Below, in pieces: positions 1 to 12,030 of a stretch of 64,000 nucleotides of DNA (position 1 is its first letter; each line of letters begins with the position of its first letter). Source of the DNA: Corynespora cassiicola (Eukaryota > Ascomycota > Dothideomycetes > Pleosporales > Corynesporascaceae); NCBI GenBank assembly GCA_022059125.1, contig JAEUWY010000004.1, positions 1,984,001 to 2,048,000 of the forward strand, in the 5' to 3' direction. Under the pieces are notes generated by a model that had not been told where the DNA came from, made no database searches, and saw nothing but the letters and a program-made list of their open reading frames with translations. The position numbers and the translations under genes are program-made.

Positions 1-733
1 GGTTCGAGGCGGAGGCGGTGCTCCAGGCCGGCCAATCAAGGGCCCGGCGAGGTGGATGGCAGCTGTGGCGCCCTGTCCAAGCCCGCCCCGATGGGCTCCA
101 TCACACGAGCGCGGCCCCAGCCCTGAGGCCACCAAGCCCACATGTCAGAAACAACACCATGGCCTTGTATGCAAACGTCATCGCAGTCGGTCGTCGCCGG
201 CGACTTTCCAGTGCATAACATCGTGACCGCCGCTGCTCAGAACCTGTCATGCTCGCTGTCACGCATGCTGGCACCGGGTCCACCCACCCACACCCTCCCA
301 CGGCCCCCAGAACGGTTCCGAACCTGAGGCCCAAGGCCCGACTGGGCCACGGCGAGAAGCAACGCGTGCAGCTGCTAGCCGGGTAGCCAACGCACCGCAA
401 CATCCCCAATCACCTACCAGCGGTTGAAACGTGCCGGCCAGGCATAATCCAGACCTCTAGGCCCTAGGCCGCCGGTGCGGGGCCATCAGCGGACCCCCTC
501 CAAGGATCGTCCCAAGATGCGCGCGTCACATCACACTCTTTGTATCCCGGCACGCTTGGGTAACGTTGGACTTTTGAATCAGCATCTTGAGGCTGTTCAA
601 TTGGGCTTTAACTTTTCGTGTATCTACCGAGACATGCCCAGAAACATCGTCCGTCCATCATGTCCGTGACCCATTGCGAAGTCGTAACATTCATCCTCAT
701 CATTACCCGAATCTGCACATCGATGCGATGCGT
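1..733. other. Intergenic, no gene seen
   Basis: GC-rich sequence downstream of the eEF1B-gamma stop codon, running to the left edge of the window. The open frames here are short, overlap on both strands and have no recognisable domain. The part next to 734 probably contains the eEF1B-gamma 3' UTR. Confidence 0.6.
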
Positions 734-2293
734 TTACTTGAACACCTTGCCGTCGGCCCACTCGTACTCCTTGCCGTCAACAGTGACGGGCTTGTCCCAG
801 GCCCACTGGTCGTTGACGAACTCACGGTCCTCGGCCTTGGTGGGGTCGAGCTTGGTGAACTCGTAGCTCTCGTAGTCGGGGGCGACGTCGAAGGCGGGGA
901 GAGCCTCATGGCCACGGATGACAAAGGCACCCTGAACGACAGAGTCGTTGGACTTGCCGTAGACGGAAGCGGCACCGAAGATGTACTTGCGGCTGGCCTC
1001 CAGGCGAGCGAAGAAACCACCTTGCCACCCAGTCAGCGGATTGCTCATGCAATAGAATAAGTGCGCAAAACTTACCAATCAAGTTGGAGGTCATGAAGGT
1101 GAGGGTCAGCTCATCGTTGTACTTGTAGTCGACCTTCCAGATGGAGTACTCCTCAAAGTTGGCGTTCTCCCAGAACCAGGGGAGGGCAACCTCACGGGTC
1201 TCCTCGTTGGAGTACTTGCGCTTCCAGTCGTCCAAGACGAAGGTAGCACGGGGCAGGGACTCAAGAGGGTGCTTGGGCTTGGGGGCAGGGGGGGCCTCCT
1301 CCTCCTCAGGCTCCTCCTTCTTGGGCTTGGGCTTAGCCTGCTCCTTCTTGGGAGCGGCCTCCTTCTTGGGGGCAACGTTCTTGATGGCCTCGTCGATGAA
1401 CTTGAGCTCACCGGCAACGGCAGAGTAGCTGGGCTGGTTGTAGACGGTCTCGTACCAACGGGTGACGTTGGGGTTCTCGGAGCGCCAGGCCTTGTCGAAG
1501 AAGTACTGGAAGCCGCGGGCGAGGATGCCGGCAGCGAAGTAGTCGGCAAGGGTGATGCGCTCGCCAACGAGGTAGGTGTGGGTAAGGAGGTGCTCCTCGA
1601 GGGTGTGGACGGCCTTGAGGGCAGCCTTGGAAGACTCGTCAACGTTCTTCTTGTTGTAGGGGTCGCGGCCGAGGATGGGGCGGAACCAGCCACCGAGGGG
1701 AGTGAGGATCTCGTTGTTGGCGTACGACATCCAGCGCAGGATGGAGGCGTAGTCCTGCTTGGTCTTACCCAAGAGGGCGGTCTTCTCGTTCTGGGAGGTG
1801 ACTACGAGGGTGGGTTAGTCTGAGTCACCGATTGAGGCCCAACCAGATCGTAGCGAAATTGCGAAAAATAATCAGAGTACAAAATTTCAACATTGTTGTT
1901 CAGACAGGGATAACTGTATAAAAATGTCTCATCCCGTGGAATTGTAGGTGGTGACTAGGGGAAATGCGGGGCACTTACGGTAGACAGCGATGGCAATGCA
2001 CTCAGTGAGGACGAAGCCATCAGCACCCTCGAAGGTGGGGACCTTGCCGAGCTTGTTCAACTTGAGGTACTCGGTCGAGACACCGGCAGCGGGCTCGGTC
2101 TTGACGAACTCGAGGTCGAGGCCATTCTCCTTGGCCACGGCGAGAAGCGCAGTGGTGCGCGGGTTCTCCTAAAGAAATGTCAGAAGTCGTTCCATGTCGT
2201 CAAATGTCGCAAGCGGGGTAGCAGAGCGTATGACGGGTGCGAGAGCCGCCAAGGGGTACATACAGGGTAGCTGTAGAGCTTGCCGAAAGACAT
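734..2293 (-). CDS. Translation elongation factor 1B gamma subunit (eEF1B-gamma)
   Basis: Subunit of the eEF1B complex that recharges eEF1A with GTP; it anchors the complex in the cytosol. Four exons: 2264–2293, 1979–2168, 1076–1801 and 734–1020, giving 410 residues. All three introns start GTATGT or GTAAGT and end AG. The N-terminal GST-like domain begins MSFGKLYSYP and covers roughly residues 1–80; a GST C-terminal domain follows to about 210. Next come a Lys/Pro/Glu-rich linker (about 215–265) and the conserved EF1G domain, which contains the FVLDDWKRKYSN segment and ends in ADGKVFK. Length and domain order are normal for the family. The first exon encodes only ten residues, so automatic gene callers may miss it. 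The gene is divergent from the uS9m gene across 251 bp. The single-copy housekeeping role is inferred from the family. Confidence 0.96.
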
Positions 2294-2544
2294 GATTGCG
2301 GTGGTTTAACGGGGTATCAAGAAGCAATCAAGCTGGCGTGGTGGGGGAGGAAAAATTGTGAGTGTTTGGGTCAAGGTGGGGTGTTGCCCTCGCACTGTAG
2401 GTTTTTGTAGTCAGTTTTTCCGTGCGGTTAGCGCAAGGCCCGTGCGCACTTGGCAAGAGCCTCACCCAAAATTTACAGCTACGCAGTTCATCGACGGCCA
2501 GTCCAGCGCCGCCAGCACCCATTTCACACCCAATTGGAGCCACC
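2294..2544. promoter_or_regulatory. Shared promoter between eEF1B-gamma and uS9m genes
   Basis: Only 251 bp separate the two start codons, which point away from each other, so both promoters and 5' UTRs must fit here or overlap. No TATA box is obvious. The uS9m start lies in a strong CACCATGG context. Both products serve translation, one cytosolic and one mitochondrial, so shared control is plausible but not shown. Confidence 0.6.
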
Positions 2545-3754
2545 ATGGCACGGGGAGAGCTTCACCGGAGTCTAATCACGGCATTCGAGTCCCTCGCGGT
2601 CCGCACCCGCCCGCAATGCCCGCGAACGACACCCTACGCCCCTAGGAGCCTCCATCCCCAGACTGCACGATGCATCTCCACGACGGCAGCACGGCGCGCC
2701 GAACTCGCCAGCGAGATCCCCGAGACCCCTGAGCCGTTCACAGCCGCGCCGCCAATCGACTTCGACACGTTTGACCCGAAAGATGGAGGGAGGAAAGGCA
2801 GAAAGGGCTCCAAGGATATGCTGAGAGGGCTGCGCGTCGTCCCTGCGTCGCCATCCTACTTCAGCGCGAAACCCACCTTCACTGACGACTTTATCAGTCT
2901 GTCGGCCTTGCTCCGCAAGTACGCCACACTGCCTACTATCCCCAATGCCGAAGCGCCCAAGGTGGCATGGAAGAACATCGATCAGTACCGCATCATGACC
3001 AACGAGCCCGTCAAGACGCAGCGATTCCACAAGATGTTACACATTTTGCGGCGGTTGAACTGCATACACCCGTCTCTGATGCCCCAGGAGGTCATGCAGG
3101 CGATGCTGCGGTACAAGAAAGAGAGCCAGCCAGGCGACATTGTGCCTACACCGGGGGTGATAGACGAATTGGGAAGAGCCAAGGGCGTCGGCCGACGAAA
3201 GACGTCGTCCGCTACCGTTTGGGTCGTCGAGGGAGAGGGCGAGATGCTGATCAACGGCAAATCGCTCGCGCAGTTCTTCGGGCGTCTTCATCACCGAGAG
3301 AGCGCCGTCTGGGCACTAAAGGCCACCCAAAGACTGGACAAGTACAACGTTTTCGGGTTGGTGAGCGGCGGAGGCGTCACTGGCCAGGCGGAGGCCTTGA
3401 CGCTCGCAGTAGCAAAGGCGCTGCTCGTACACGAGCCGGCGTTGAAACCAGCCTTGCGACGAGGTGAGTCGGATACACGCACCCATCTCCTTCTCGATGT
3501 TCTCCTTCCCATTCCCACACATCTTCTTTCGTCATTCGGGGTCATGATCCCTTGGGCCCTGAATCATGGGCACTTCCTGTTTTCAGATGCGTTTGAACTT
3601 TACGATTCCCATGTGCAAACAAGGCTCCGCGAGATCCGAGCGCTAACTGCTTCACTGCACAGCTGGCTGCATCACCCGCGACCCAAGGAAAGTGGAGAGG
3701 AAGAAGGCTGGCCATGTCAAGGCACGCAAGATGCCGACCTGGGTCAAGCGTTGA
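2545..3754 (+). CDS. Mitochondrial ribosomal protein uS9m (S9 family)
   Basis: Small-subunit protein of the mitochondrial ribosome, with its C-terminal tail near the decoding site. Two exons, 2545–3463 and 3663–3754, split by a GTGAGT…CACAG intron; product 336 residues. The N-terminus is rich in Arg, Ser and Thr, as expected for a mitochondrial import signal. A fungal-specific extension follows. The S9 domain occupies about residues 205–336, with [12 protein letters not shown] and the [19 protein letters not shown] segment split across its middle. The second exon supplies the diagnostic tail [20 protein letters not shown] followed by a basic end WVKR. The start is the first ATG in a good context; an upstream in-frame extension lacks an ATG. 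Confidence 0.95.
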
Positions 3755-6700
3755 GGTCATACCTATTGTATATTTACTCGTGTATTGCTAGCCATGTTCG
3801 TTGTAGTCAATTGTATGCAAGTCAGCCGGGGTATCAGGATTGGCCGTTGGCTGCCGTTTCAATTCGGACGTGACGTGCGGCGTGTCCTTTGAGGGTGCAT
3901 TCGGACCGCGCGTGCTAGTGTGGCCGTTTGATCTTGCGCCGAGCCGTTGAGCCAGGCCCGTCGCATGGCGTCCAGTAACATTGTGCGTAATCTCAGCTCT
4001 CCCAGCGTGCTGCATCTCAACGGGCAGGGCAGGCCGCTATTTCTCCGTGTCCACGGAACATTTTCAGGAGAGAAATAGACTTCGCATATTTGGCTTTCAC
4101 CTGCCTTCTGCGACGGGCGGACAGGGCCCGGTGGTGCGCTGCGCTCACGCGCTGAGCTGTGATGGTTGATGCGCGAGCGCGTGAGGGCAGCGCATGGGGA
4201 CAAGTGTACAGGTGTACAAAAGCATATGCATGGTGTACACGGTCTACCGGGAGACGACGTTTGGTAGGTTAGGGCTAGCCCAGCCACCTAGTTGAGAGAG
4301 CTCTCGAAAGCTTGGAAGCTTGCGGTGAGTTCCACGCGTGGATGCAGCGGCATGCTGAAACTCGACATAGCAGATTTCTGGACAATGTTTCAAGACGGCT
4401 TCCCTGCGACAACAGCCAAAAGGTTCCCCAGCCGCGTGCAGTTCGCGATGGGCGGGGCGGGCTCTGCCACCTATGACAGGCTGCGGAGTGTCACCTTGGG
4501 CCCGTATGTCGAGATGCCTCGGTCCCCCAGCGGCGATCGCCATGAAGAATATCAGGTTTGACATCCCGACCGAACGGTTCCTCTGCAGTCAGCAACCACT
4601 CACGGCTCCTCTTTGTTCCGAGCCCTGTCCCGCCCTTCATGCGTTCCCCCAAAGCAAGCAGCCGAGACGGCCATTGGCAGTCATGCATCTTACCTGCGTC
4701 TACTATGTGGAGCCTGTGGATTTGAGAAGGAAAAAAAAGAGGGTACTTACGTCTTGTGTGCACCTCCCTTGCACGGAGCCAAAAAGTCAAAGAGTCGAAA
4801 ACAAAAAAAAAAGACGCGCTCGTGCACGCGCTCCGCATTGAAAGGGCCCTCGCGGGCTAGCAAAATTTTCTCCTTTACCATGCAGCGCAGAGGTCGAATT
4901 TGACGAGGGAGATCGCATCGCGCTAGGGATTTGCATCCCTGTGTCGATGGCCGAAAACGTCATGATCGGATCATTCAGCGATGCTTTTCTACTTTTGGAC
5001 TACTCCAGGGCGAGGTCTTCGTCGGAGAGAAATTTGGTGGAGTAATAGTCTCGGGCACGCAAGGTGACTAACATCGCGATCCACGAGCCCACGAGCCCAC
5101 GGTGTTTGTATGTGTGCGTGTGTGTTTTGGCGGGCAGAAACGCTATGGACTGACGGGCCCTAGCTGCTGCTGCTGCTCGCTCGCCCATGCTTTCTGCAGC
5201 GTGCCCACAGTGAAGGGGCACGAGAGGCCAATGACTCGGCATTCCATCTGCATGTGCATCCCAGCTCGCATGGAGATTTTCCTCAAAGCCAGGCCAATCA
5301 AGGTACTCGCCCTGTCGCCTCCGCACTCGACTGCTTGCGATCAGTTCGCTTGGAAGCGCATCTCGACACCGGCCGGCAATTAGGCGGCAGCCTCAACGGC
5401 TAAACCCAGGGCTTACGCGCGCATGAGGCAGAGGCAGGCCAGGATCCGGTTGGCGGTAGCAGACGTGCTATGGCTGGCGGACGGTGCTGGCGCTGCCTCT
5501 GGCCACGGTTTTAGCATTTTGATATGAAGCCCCTCTGCAGGGCGGCGGGCATGGCACGCAGGCGGACGGCTGACAGCGGAGAGGGCGCTGCAAATTTCCG
5601 CTGCAGCAAGGCCTGCGAGCTTCGGTGTTCTCGAACGAGGTGAAACCTTCTCGAAGAAGTGGTCGACGTAGGCCTGCAATTTCGCTCGAGACAGAGGCGC
5701 AATCGGCCAGGACGTGATGTGAGGGTACGAGGGAGCGAAGGGGACACGGGCCACCCTACGATCGCCGTTGTGATGGATCGGATGACGCGCCCACCCCCGT
5801 CCGAGCAGAGACGTGACGAGATAAATTTAAACGCCGCCCGTTTCATTTGACGCTCTTTTCTTTTGCAGGCAAGAGGCAGCCAGATGTGGCAGGTCGTGCG
5901 CTGGAGGCGTTGGCTGGTGTTTTCGAGAAGGTCTCAGGGCCGCCTGCGGTCGCAATGGACCGATCCATGAATGATGGATGGTGGATGGTACACCTGGGCA
6001 CGGTAAGGGAGACCCTTGGCCCGGGCCACGTGAGCCGTGATCATGAGGGCTGATGATACAACGGTCGGAGGTAGCGCACCACATGGGACCGCAAGGGCTT
6101 CTATCAAAAGACACGAACGTCTGTTCGATGCGCTAGCCGGAGGGCGTCGCAGGGCCGCAGGAGAGAGAGGCGGCTGGCGCACGCTGTGACTCGAGACAGA
6201 GAGCAGTACAAGGCCAGTGAGCGGCGCAGGAAGGGCTCCGGCCGTGCTGGGCAGAGGACGAAGGGGGGGGGAGGGAGGGATTGAAGGACGAGAAATGCGA
6301 AGAGTGGACGCACGAAGAGGGCACTGCCGGCGGTACTCCCGCTGCTGCTGCTGCTGATGCCGTGGCCGTCTGCCCGTGAAGCTACCAGCATCGCTCTCCC
6401 TCTCTTGGTCACTCCCTCCCTCCCTCCGTCTTGCGCGGGCGGCCCTGCCTCAGGATCGGCGAGTGAGGCTGTGGGAAGTGGAGAGGATCGGCCCAGGCGC
6501 AAGCAATCCCTGCGGGCTCCCGCATCAGAGAGATGAGCACGATTCTTGGTCGAGTCGATGCCGAAATTGCCCCCTGAGTCCCGGGCTGGGAGGGCACGCC
6601 CTCGGAGCCATGGCCAGCGGCATGGGCAGCACGGGGCGCCCTGGGCTGCTCGCGTCTGCAGCAAGCGTACTGCGTACCGCGTCGTGCGTAGTGTGCCCTC

Positions 6701-7370
6701 AGCCCTCGCCGCATCGCCGCACCCCTCCGCCAACGACGACAGCAGGATGACGCTGCAAAGGTTCGACAGCCGTCTGGTGATTTGACAAGCACAGAAACGA
6801 ATCAGCAGCCCGCCGCCCACCCGCGGCCTAATCCTCTCCTGCATGAAACACCTCTGCGACGCTGCGACGCTGCCGGGCGGGCCCCCTCGCCGACCCTGTG
6901 CAGTCTCTGCTGGCGTGTTGGTGGCTCTGCTGGCCGTAGGGCCCAGCGGTTCCTTAGCATGGCCCATGGCCCATGACCCATAGCCCGCCGCCCACGGCCG
7001 GTGGAAGACGACGGCGACGACGACAAAGGCGGCGGCGGCGGTGGTGCCGCGCCCCGGGGCCTCCTGGCCCAGCTGTTCCGCATGAAGGCGCGAGACGGAG
7101 GCGGCGACAGAGACAGACGCGCCCGACAGCCAGCGACAAACTCGGCCTGCCCTGCAGCTCCAGCTCCCACAGCTCCCGCAGCTCCAGCAGCTCCAGCAGC
7201 GCCGCCCGTGGCCGCCCGTGGCCGCCGCCCAGGCTGCCTGTATGCAGATCGAAGGGCGATCTGTAACCATGGAGCTAAGAGGCCTCATGCGAGCTTAAGC
7301 CCCGCCATATCACTTCGGGTATCGGAGACTTTGCCAGGTACGCTGTCATCCAGAGCTCATCGAGGGCAGC
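3755..7370. other. Long gene-free spacer, first part
   Basis: No credible protein gene. Many open frames occur on both strands, including one of 394 codons on the minus strand at 6104–7288. These reflect high GC content: compositions are Arg/Ala/Ser-rich, no domain is visible, and frames overlap on both strands. There are scattered homopolymer runs and purine/pyrimidine tracts. A splice-acceptor-like CTTTTCTTTTGCAG occurs near 5857–5870. Part of the span may be 3' UTR of uS9m and upstream control DNA of the gene at 9140. Confidence 0.55.
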
Positions 7371-7391
7371 CTCCCAGCCTCCCAGCCTCCG

Positions 7392-7447
7392 CCCTCTAGC
7401 CTCTAGCCTCTAGCCTCTGCCCTCTGCCCTCTAGCCCCTAGCCTCTT
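7392..7447. repeat. 7-bp minisatellite (CTCTAGC/CTCTGCC)
   Basis: About eight tandem heptamers alternate between CTCTAGC and CTCTGCC forms, inside the C/T-rich leader-like region. A low-complexity array, useful as a length marker but without a clear function. Confidence 0.85.
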
Positions 7448-7654
7448 TTCCTCTGCTCTCGTCGTCGCCGTCCGTTCGCACCCCCTCTGCATGCCCCCTC
7501 TGCTGCCCCCCTCCCTCTGGCCCCCCTCCCTCCCTCTGCACACCCCCCCCCCGGCGCAAAGCCACACCCACCGCGCAGGTACACACCATGCCCCTACGCG
7601 GCCTGGCTCGTTCACGCTGTCCCCCTCGCCCGCCCCGGCCCTATTATTATTTAC

Positions 7655-7674
7655 TGCTTGCTTGCTTGCTTGCT
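7655..7674. repeat. TGCT microsatellite, five units
   Basis: Five perfect tandem copies of the tetramer TGCT in the leader-like region upstream of the gene at 9140. Confidence 0.9.
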
Positions 7675-8924
7675 CGCCGCCGTGGCGCCCTGGCCCGCCC
7701 GGCTAGGAGCCACCAGCTAGTATACCCTCTTGCTCTGCCCCCGTCTGTCTGATGCTCTACCACGCCAATGAGGCACGTCGTTCCGCCCTCACTTCTCATC
7801 ACCCACTCTGCCCTCCCCTCTCATCTCGTCACCTTACATGTGCCCAGTGCCCGCACGCACGCCCACGCAAGCTCACGCACATCCCTCCCCCCCCCCACTC
7901 CAGCCCTAGGACCTGTTCCGCATCGACGCCATCCGTGATCCTCATCCCTCGGCACCAGCCAGCTGCACGTCTCTTACTCAGTCGCTCCCGAGCCCGTGAC
8001 GCCCTCTGCCCGTAACTGCCTGCCCGCCGCCCAATGGGGCCCTGCCTGCTCGACTCTTTCTATTGAAGGCTTTTCCTCCCAGCACCCTCAGTCCTCCCTA
8101 GTGGGCCCAGCGAGAGGGCTTACAAATTTTGCAGACTTGTCGCACTTCTGTCTTGACTCGGACCGAACGCTTCACTTCGCTCCTGCACCTGCTCCAAGCC
8201 GTCCTGTGCGCCTCCAGCTCCTCAATCGTGAAGAACGCCAGCGCTGTCCCAAGGGCTGTTAAGCTACCGAAACGCAGGCGTTGAGCTGTCTGAGACGATC
8301 CACTAGACCGGCCCTCTTCGCCCGACCTGTTTGGGCATCTCGACGCCGTGCAAGGACTGCCCTACAAACACTGTTTCCGTGCCTGGTCCTCCACCTCCGG
8401 CGCCCATCGCTCCCAGGGTTCTCCACGCTTGCTTTTGCCAGACGCCGTCCTGTCACTATCTGGCTACGTGTCTAGCTGATCCACGCCTGACCGACGTTTT
8501 TCTCCAACATTTCCAGATCGGGAGGCCGGCTTCCGGGTTTTGCTTTCACGCCCAGCCAGACACCCTCGCTGCACCTGACCGAGGATATCCTTGCGACTCC
8601 CACGCGCGTCAGTGAGGCTTCTGCGCCAGCTTCTTTTTTCCTGCTGCTTCGGGCTCCATTGGCTCTGCTGGGTGATGCGCCAGGGCTGTGTTTATATCCA
8701 CTCGTCTGGAGCTTCGAGCATTTCCATCCATCCATATCCAACGTCACCTCCTCACCACACCTCGGCCCTCCACACAAGCCTTTCCAATCCCCTCTGCTCT
8801 TTCTGCCCGCCCCCCACCCAGGACTCCGGTTAGAGGGAAAGAAGACGCCGTCGAGGCCAACCCGCAGCGCGCACATCTTGCATCTGCTGCCCCACCACCA
8901 CCAGTCATCACCGTCCACCGCCAG

Positions 8925-8950
8925 CACCACCACCACCACCACCACCACCA
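8925..8950. repeat. CAC trinucleotide microsatellite
   Basis: An uninterrupted CAC tract of 26 bases about 190 bp upstream of the start codon at 9140. It probably lies within the 5' leader, so length variation could affect the mRNA leader, not the protein. Confidence 0.9.
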
Positions 8951-9139
8951 GCAGGACCGGCAGCGCCAAACCAAAGCAGCCCACCCCACGCGTTCCGCCT
9001 GCGCCCGTCCGCCCCAGAATCGGCACTCCCTCAACAAGCCAACAAGCTGGCAAATTACGCGACTCCACCTGTATCGCCGTTGGCGTATCGGGCCCTCGAA
9101 CCGCCCTTCAACGTACAGCTCAAAGGCCGGCCGGGTGGG

Positions 9140-10464
9140 ATGGACAATGACCGTCGGCCACGGCAGAATCCCTCAGGTTACGCGAGCCAGCAAGGCGCGC
9201 TTCTCCAACCGCAGTCCTCATACCCCGTGGTAAGCGCATCCGATCGCTTCAGGCAGGCGCCGCCCACGTCCGCCCCCGCTTCTGGAAGTCGCGCCGGCTC
9301 GCAGAGTTATGGTTACGCTTACGGAGAAGGCTCGCAGTTTGTTGGCTCGTCGATTCAACCATCCGGCGTCTCGTACAGCGCCCAGGACTATGCCTCGGAT
9401 TCGGCCCAGCCCCAGCCCCAGCGCGCGTCGCAGTCGTATCCCCAGTATGGCCAGAACGTCATGTACAATGTGCCCGGCGCCCAGGCCTCAGCAACCGCGT
9501 CGTCCCAGTATGAGCCTGTACAACAATATCAACAGAACCGGGACTCGGCTATAGAGGTATTGACTACCAACTTTGGCGTTGCACAGCCTCAGTATTACCC
9601 TGTGCCCGCCGGCGAGGGTGGGCCGACGAGCGCGCCTGCCTCGGCCATTGCCGCGCAGAACGTGCCTTCGCAGTATTCCTCCCTGGGATATACAGCACAG
9701 CAAGCCCCCGTCCCACGAGAATCGCTTGCGCCCGCCTACTCCGCCGCTGGCATGACGGACCCGCACCAGCCCACCTCCCACGGGGCCTACCCCCAGGGCA
9801 GCGCGTACGCCGACCAGCAGCACGCCAGCGGCAACGAGTACGATGAATTCTACAACAACTACCAGAACGAGCTCAAGAAGACGTTTGAGCACACGCGGGA
9901 CGGCCGCCTGGGCGAGGCCGGCCAGCAGCTCTTCCGCCTGTCGGACTGGCTGCTGCACTGGGCCGAGACGTTGGGTAAGTGGACGCCCAGCCGTCGAATG
10001 GGACGAGCAGCTGAACTGATTACAGGCCTAGTTCGCGACGACGAGACGCACTACCAGCAGCGCCTCACCCTGTGGGAGCAGTTCAACAACTGCTGGCTCA
10101 CCACCCTCCAGCGCCAGAAGCAGATGACGCAGGAGATGATCAACACGGGCCAGCGGCCCCAGCCGCCCCAGACGCTGATCGACTATGATTTCCTCGAGAA
10201 GATGGGCAACCAGCTGGTCAAAAACTGTGACAACATGGAAAAGCATGGTCTGGTCGACTACCAGATGGGTGTTTGGGAGGAAGAGATCGTCGCGAGTCAG
10301 TTCAACCCCCCTCCCCCCTTTGGAATCTCTCCATAGCACTCTTTGTATCGAGGCGCCGGCTAACGTCGAATACAGTGCTTACAAGCTGCCTCGACCTCCT
10401 GGAAGAGGTGGGCGCAGGGTCATCTGCACAGCGCCCCACGGCGTCGGCATCACGAAGGCGATGA
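9140..10464 (+). CDS. Conserved-looking Q/P/S-rich protein, function unknown
   Basis: I do not recognise a named family. Three exons (9140–9974, 10026–10295, 10376–10464) give 397 residues. Residues 1 to about 235 are low complexity, rich in Gln, Ser, Pro, Tyr and Ala, like the disordered region of a transcription or RNA regulator. From about 236 (YDEFYNNYQNELKK) the sequence becomes ordered and charged, and looks alpha-helical: LSDWLLHWAETLG, then RLTLWEQFNNCWLTTLQRQ and DYDFLEKMGNQLVKNCDN, ending LTSCLDLLEEVGAG plus a basic tail. The last intron begins GTCAGT, a weaker donor, but joining there continues the helical segment (EEEIVA–MLTSCLDLL). ATG at 9140 is chosen because the longer upstream frame has no ATG. 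The gene stands alone between very long spacers, a setting common for developmental regulators; that role is inference only. Confidence 0.8.
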
Positions 10465-11780
10465 TACTACTAGCTTGGCTCATGGACGATGATCCCCCAG
10501 TGGCTTCAGATGGTGGCGCCTCGTGCACGCCATGCTGATGGCGCACTGACCGCTGCCGCTGGACTTGACCCTTTTTGCACCCGTGTGCGCCTATACCCCC
10601 ACCTAATACAATCTTCTCCCCGAATAACGACGGCGCGTTTACTCATCAGTCATTTTTACGTTTTTTGACTTCCTTGTACACATATTGAGCTTGCTGCATT
10701 CGGTGGATTCTGCTTCAAGTTTTTTTTTCGTTTTTTTGGGCTTCACCTATGTCTAGTTATTTTTTTTTCGCGCGGAGGCATCGATGGGCGTCAAAAGCGG
10801 TTTCGGGAACAAACGAATTGGGACGACTGGGCTGCGTACTTTCTCTCCTTGGGCTGAATGTAACCGCATCTACGAGGCTCTTGCCGTTCCTCGGGGCGGC
10901 TACTACGGGAACTGCATGGAACGGAAACTTTTTTTTTTTTTTACTTTCAGGCCGACGCGCGCGCTCTTCTCTATTTTCGGATTCTGTGCATTAGAGGGAA
11001 AGGTCAGGAAAATGCCAAGACTTCAAGGTGTTCGGGAATGTTCCGGTGTACGATGAATGATGCTGTGGATCTTGTCAGAGAAAAAAAAAGGCTGGGTGCA
11101 AGGCGGCGCAGGGATGGAGCATGGTGGAGCATGGTCTAGCATGGGTGGTTTTACAAGAATCCAATGTCATGGCAATTCGTTTGGACAATGGGGGTTTGGT
11201 TGCTTTTGCGGTCGAGAACTCTAATGCGGCGGCAGGGACAGGCGCAGGCGTCGGTCGGCCGCCAGCTGGGGACGACGTAATGATGGGCGCGGAGGCAGAG
11301 GGCGATATGGGGCTTTGGGCGGTGGGCATGGATGCATGTGGGGAGCGACTGTTCCAGGCTCGCAAGCTTCCGGTGAAGGTTGGGGGACGGCAGGGAACAG
11401 GCCGGGCGGCGGTGGGAGATTGGGCGGCGAGATGGGACGAGAGAGAGAAGGCCGGGCTACAGCTGTCAGGAACGGTCGGGGGTTTTGCAACCACGCACCA
11501 CGGCCGCATCGCGATCGGGAGGTTAAAAGAAGGTTGGGCTGGCTTTCGGGCAGCAATCCGGCGCCAGTGTATAAGATTAGGCTTGGGGTTTAGTATACAA
11601 TGCCACAGTAGCTCGCATGGACACAGTCGCAACGTCTTTTGGCCAGCAATAGGGCCTCGGACACGCTGGTGAGGTTGCTGGCGGCACTGCTGGCGGCATG
11701 CAGGCGGCCGTGTGACGTCGACGACCTCTGGGGCTCCAGGCCTAGGCAAGTACGGCACCACCATGGTGCGGTGAGCGCCT
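10465..11780. other. 3' flank of the Q/P-rich gene, no further gene seen
   Basis: T-rich homopolymer runs at about 10720–10940 suggest a 3' UTR and terminator zone. Beyond 11100 the sequence is GC-rich, with overlapping 100–230-codon frames on both strands and no domain, which I treat as chance frames. Confidence 0.5.
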
Positions 11781-11940
11781 TCCTAGACGGGCGGCGGAGA
11801 GCACGGCACGCCAGGGTCCTGCTCCTGATCCTGAGCGCCCATCATCGGCTCCCTCTCGCCTCACATTCCAACTGTATCCCCTCTCTGCCCTTGCGCCCGC
11901 CAGCCTCACCTCGTGCCCCCCCCCCCCGCCGACGCCGCCA

Positions 11941-11941
<1 letters not shown>

Positions 11942-11971
<30 letters not shown>
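11942..11971. repeat. CGC microsatellite, ten units
   Basis: Ten uninterrupted CGC units. They generate long Ala/Arg/Pro runs in several spurious reading frames and explain part of the open-frame excess here. Confidence 0.9.
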
Positions 11972-12030
11972 TGCCCATGCCGACCCCTCCGCTGGCTACT
12001 GCAGCCCGCTGCAGCCCGCGCCCGTGTCGA

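Larger units (their letters stand above)
7371..9139 (+). other. C/T-rich leader-like region upstream of the Q/P-rich gene
   Basis: The plus strand is strongly pyrimidine-rich from about 7370 to the start codon at 9140, as in long fungal 5' leaders and promoters. It holds a 7-bp minisatellite, a TGCT repeat and a CAC repeat. Several short upstream ORFs are present. No domain-bearing ORF was found. I infer a long promoter or 5' UTR; RNA evidence would decide. Confidence 0.45.

Noticed and set aside
2422..2544. N-terminal extension of uS9m
   Set aside because: The in-frame extension has no ATG; the Met at 2545 has a strong start context.
6104..7288. 394-codon open frame on the minus strand
   Set aside because: Arg/Ala/Ser/Pro-rich with simple-sequence runs, overlapped by frames on both strands, no domain or sensible exon structure; a product of high GC content.
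8472..9068. 198-codon minus-strand frame
   Set aside because: Contains Val and Trp runs created by the CAC repeat; lies in the leader-like region of the opposite strand.
9080..9139. N-terminal extension of the Q/P-rich protein
   Set aside because: Open in frame but without ATG; 9140 is the first ATG.
11075..11764. 229-codon minus-strand frame
   Set aside because: Mirrored by a 183-codon plus-strand frame; neither has recognisable sequence.
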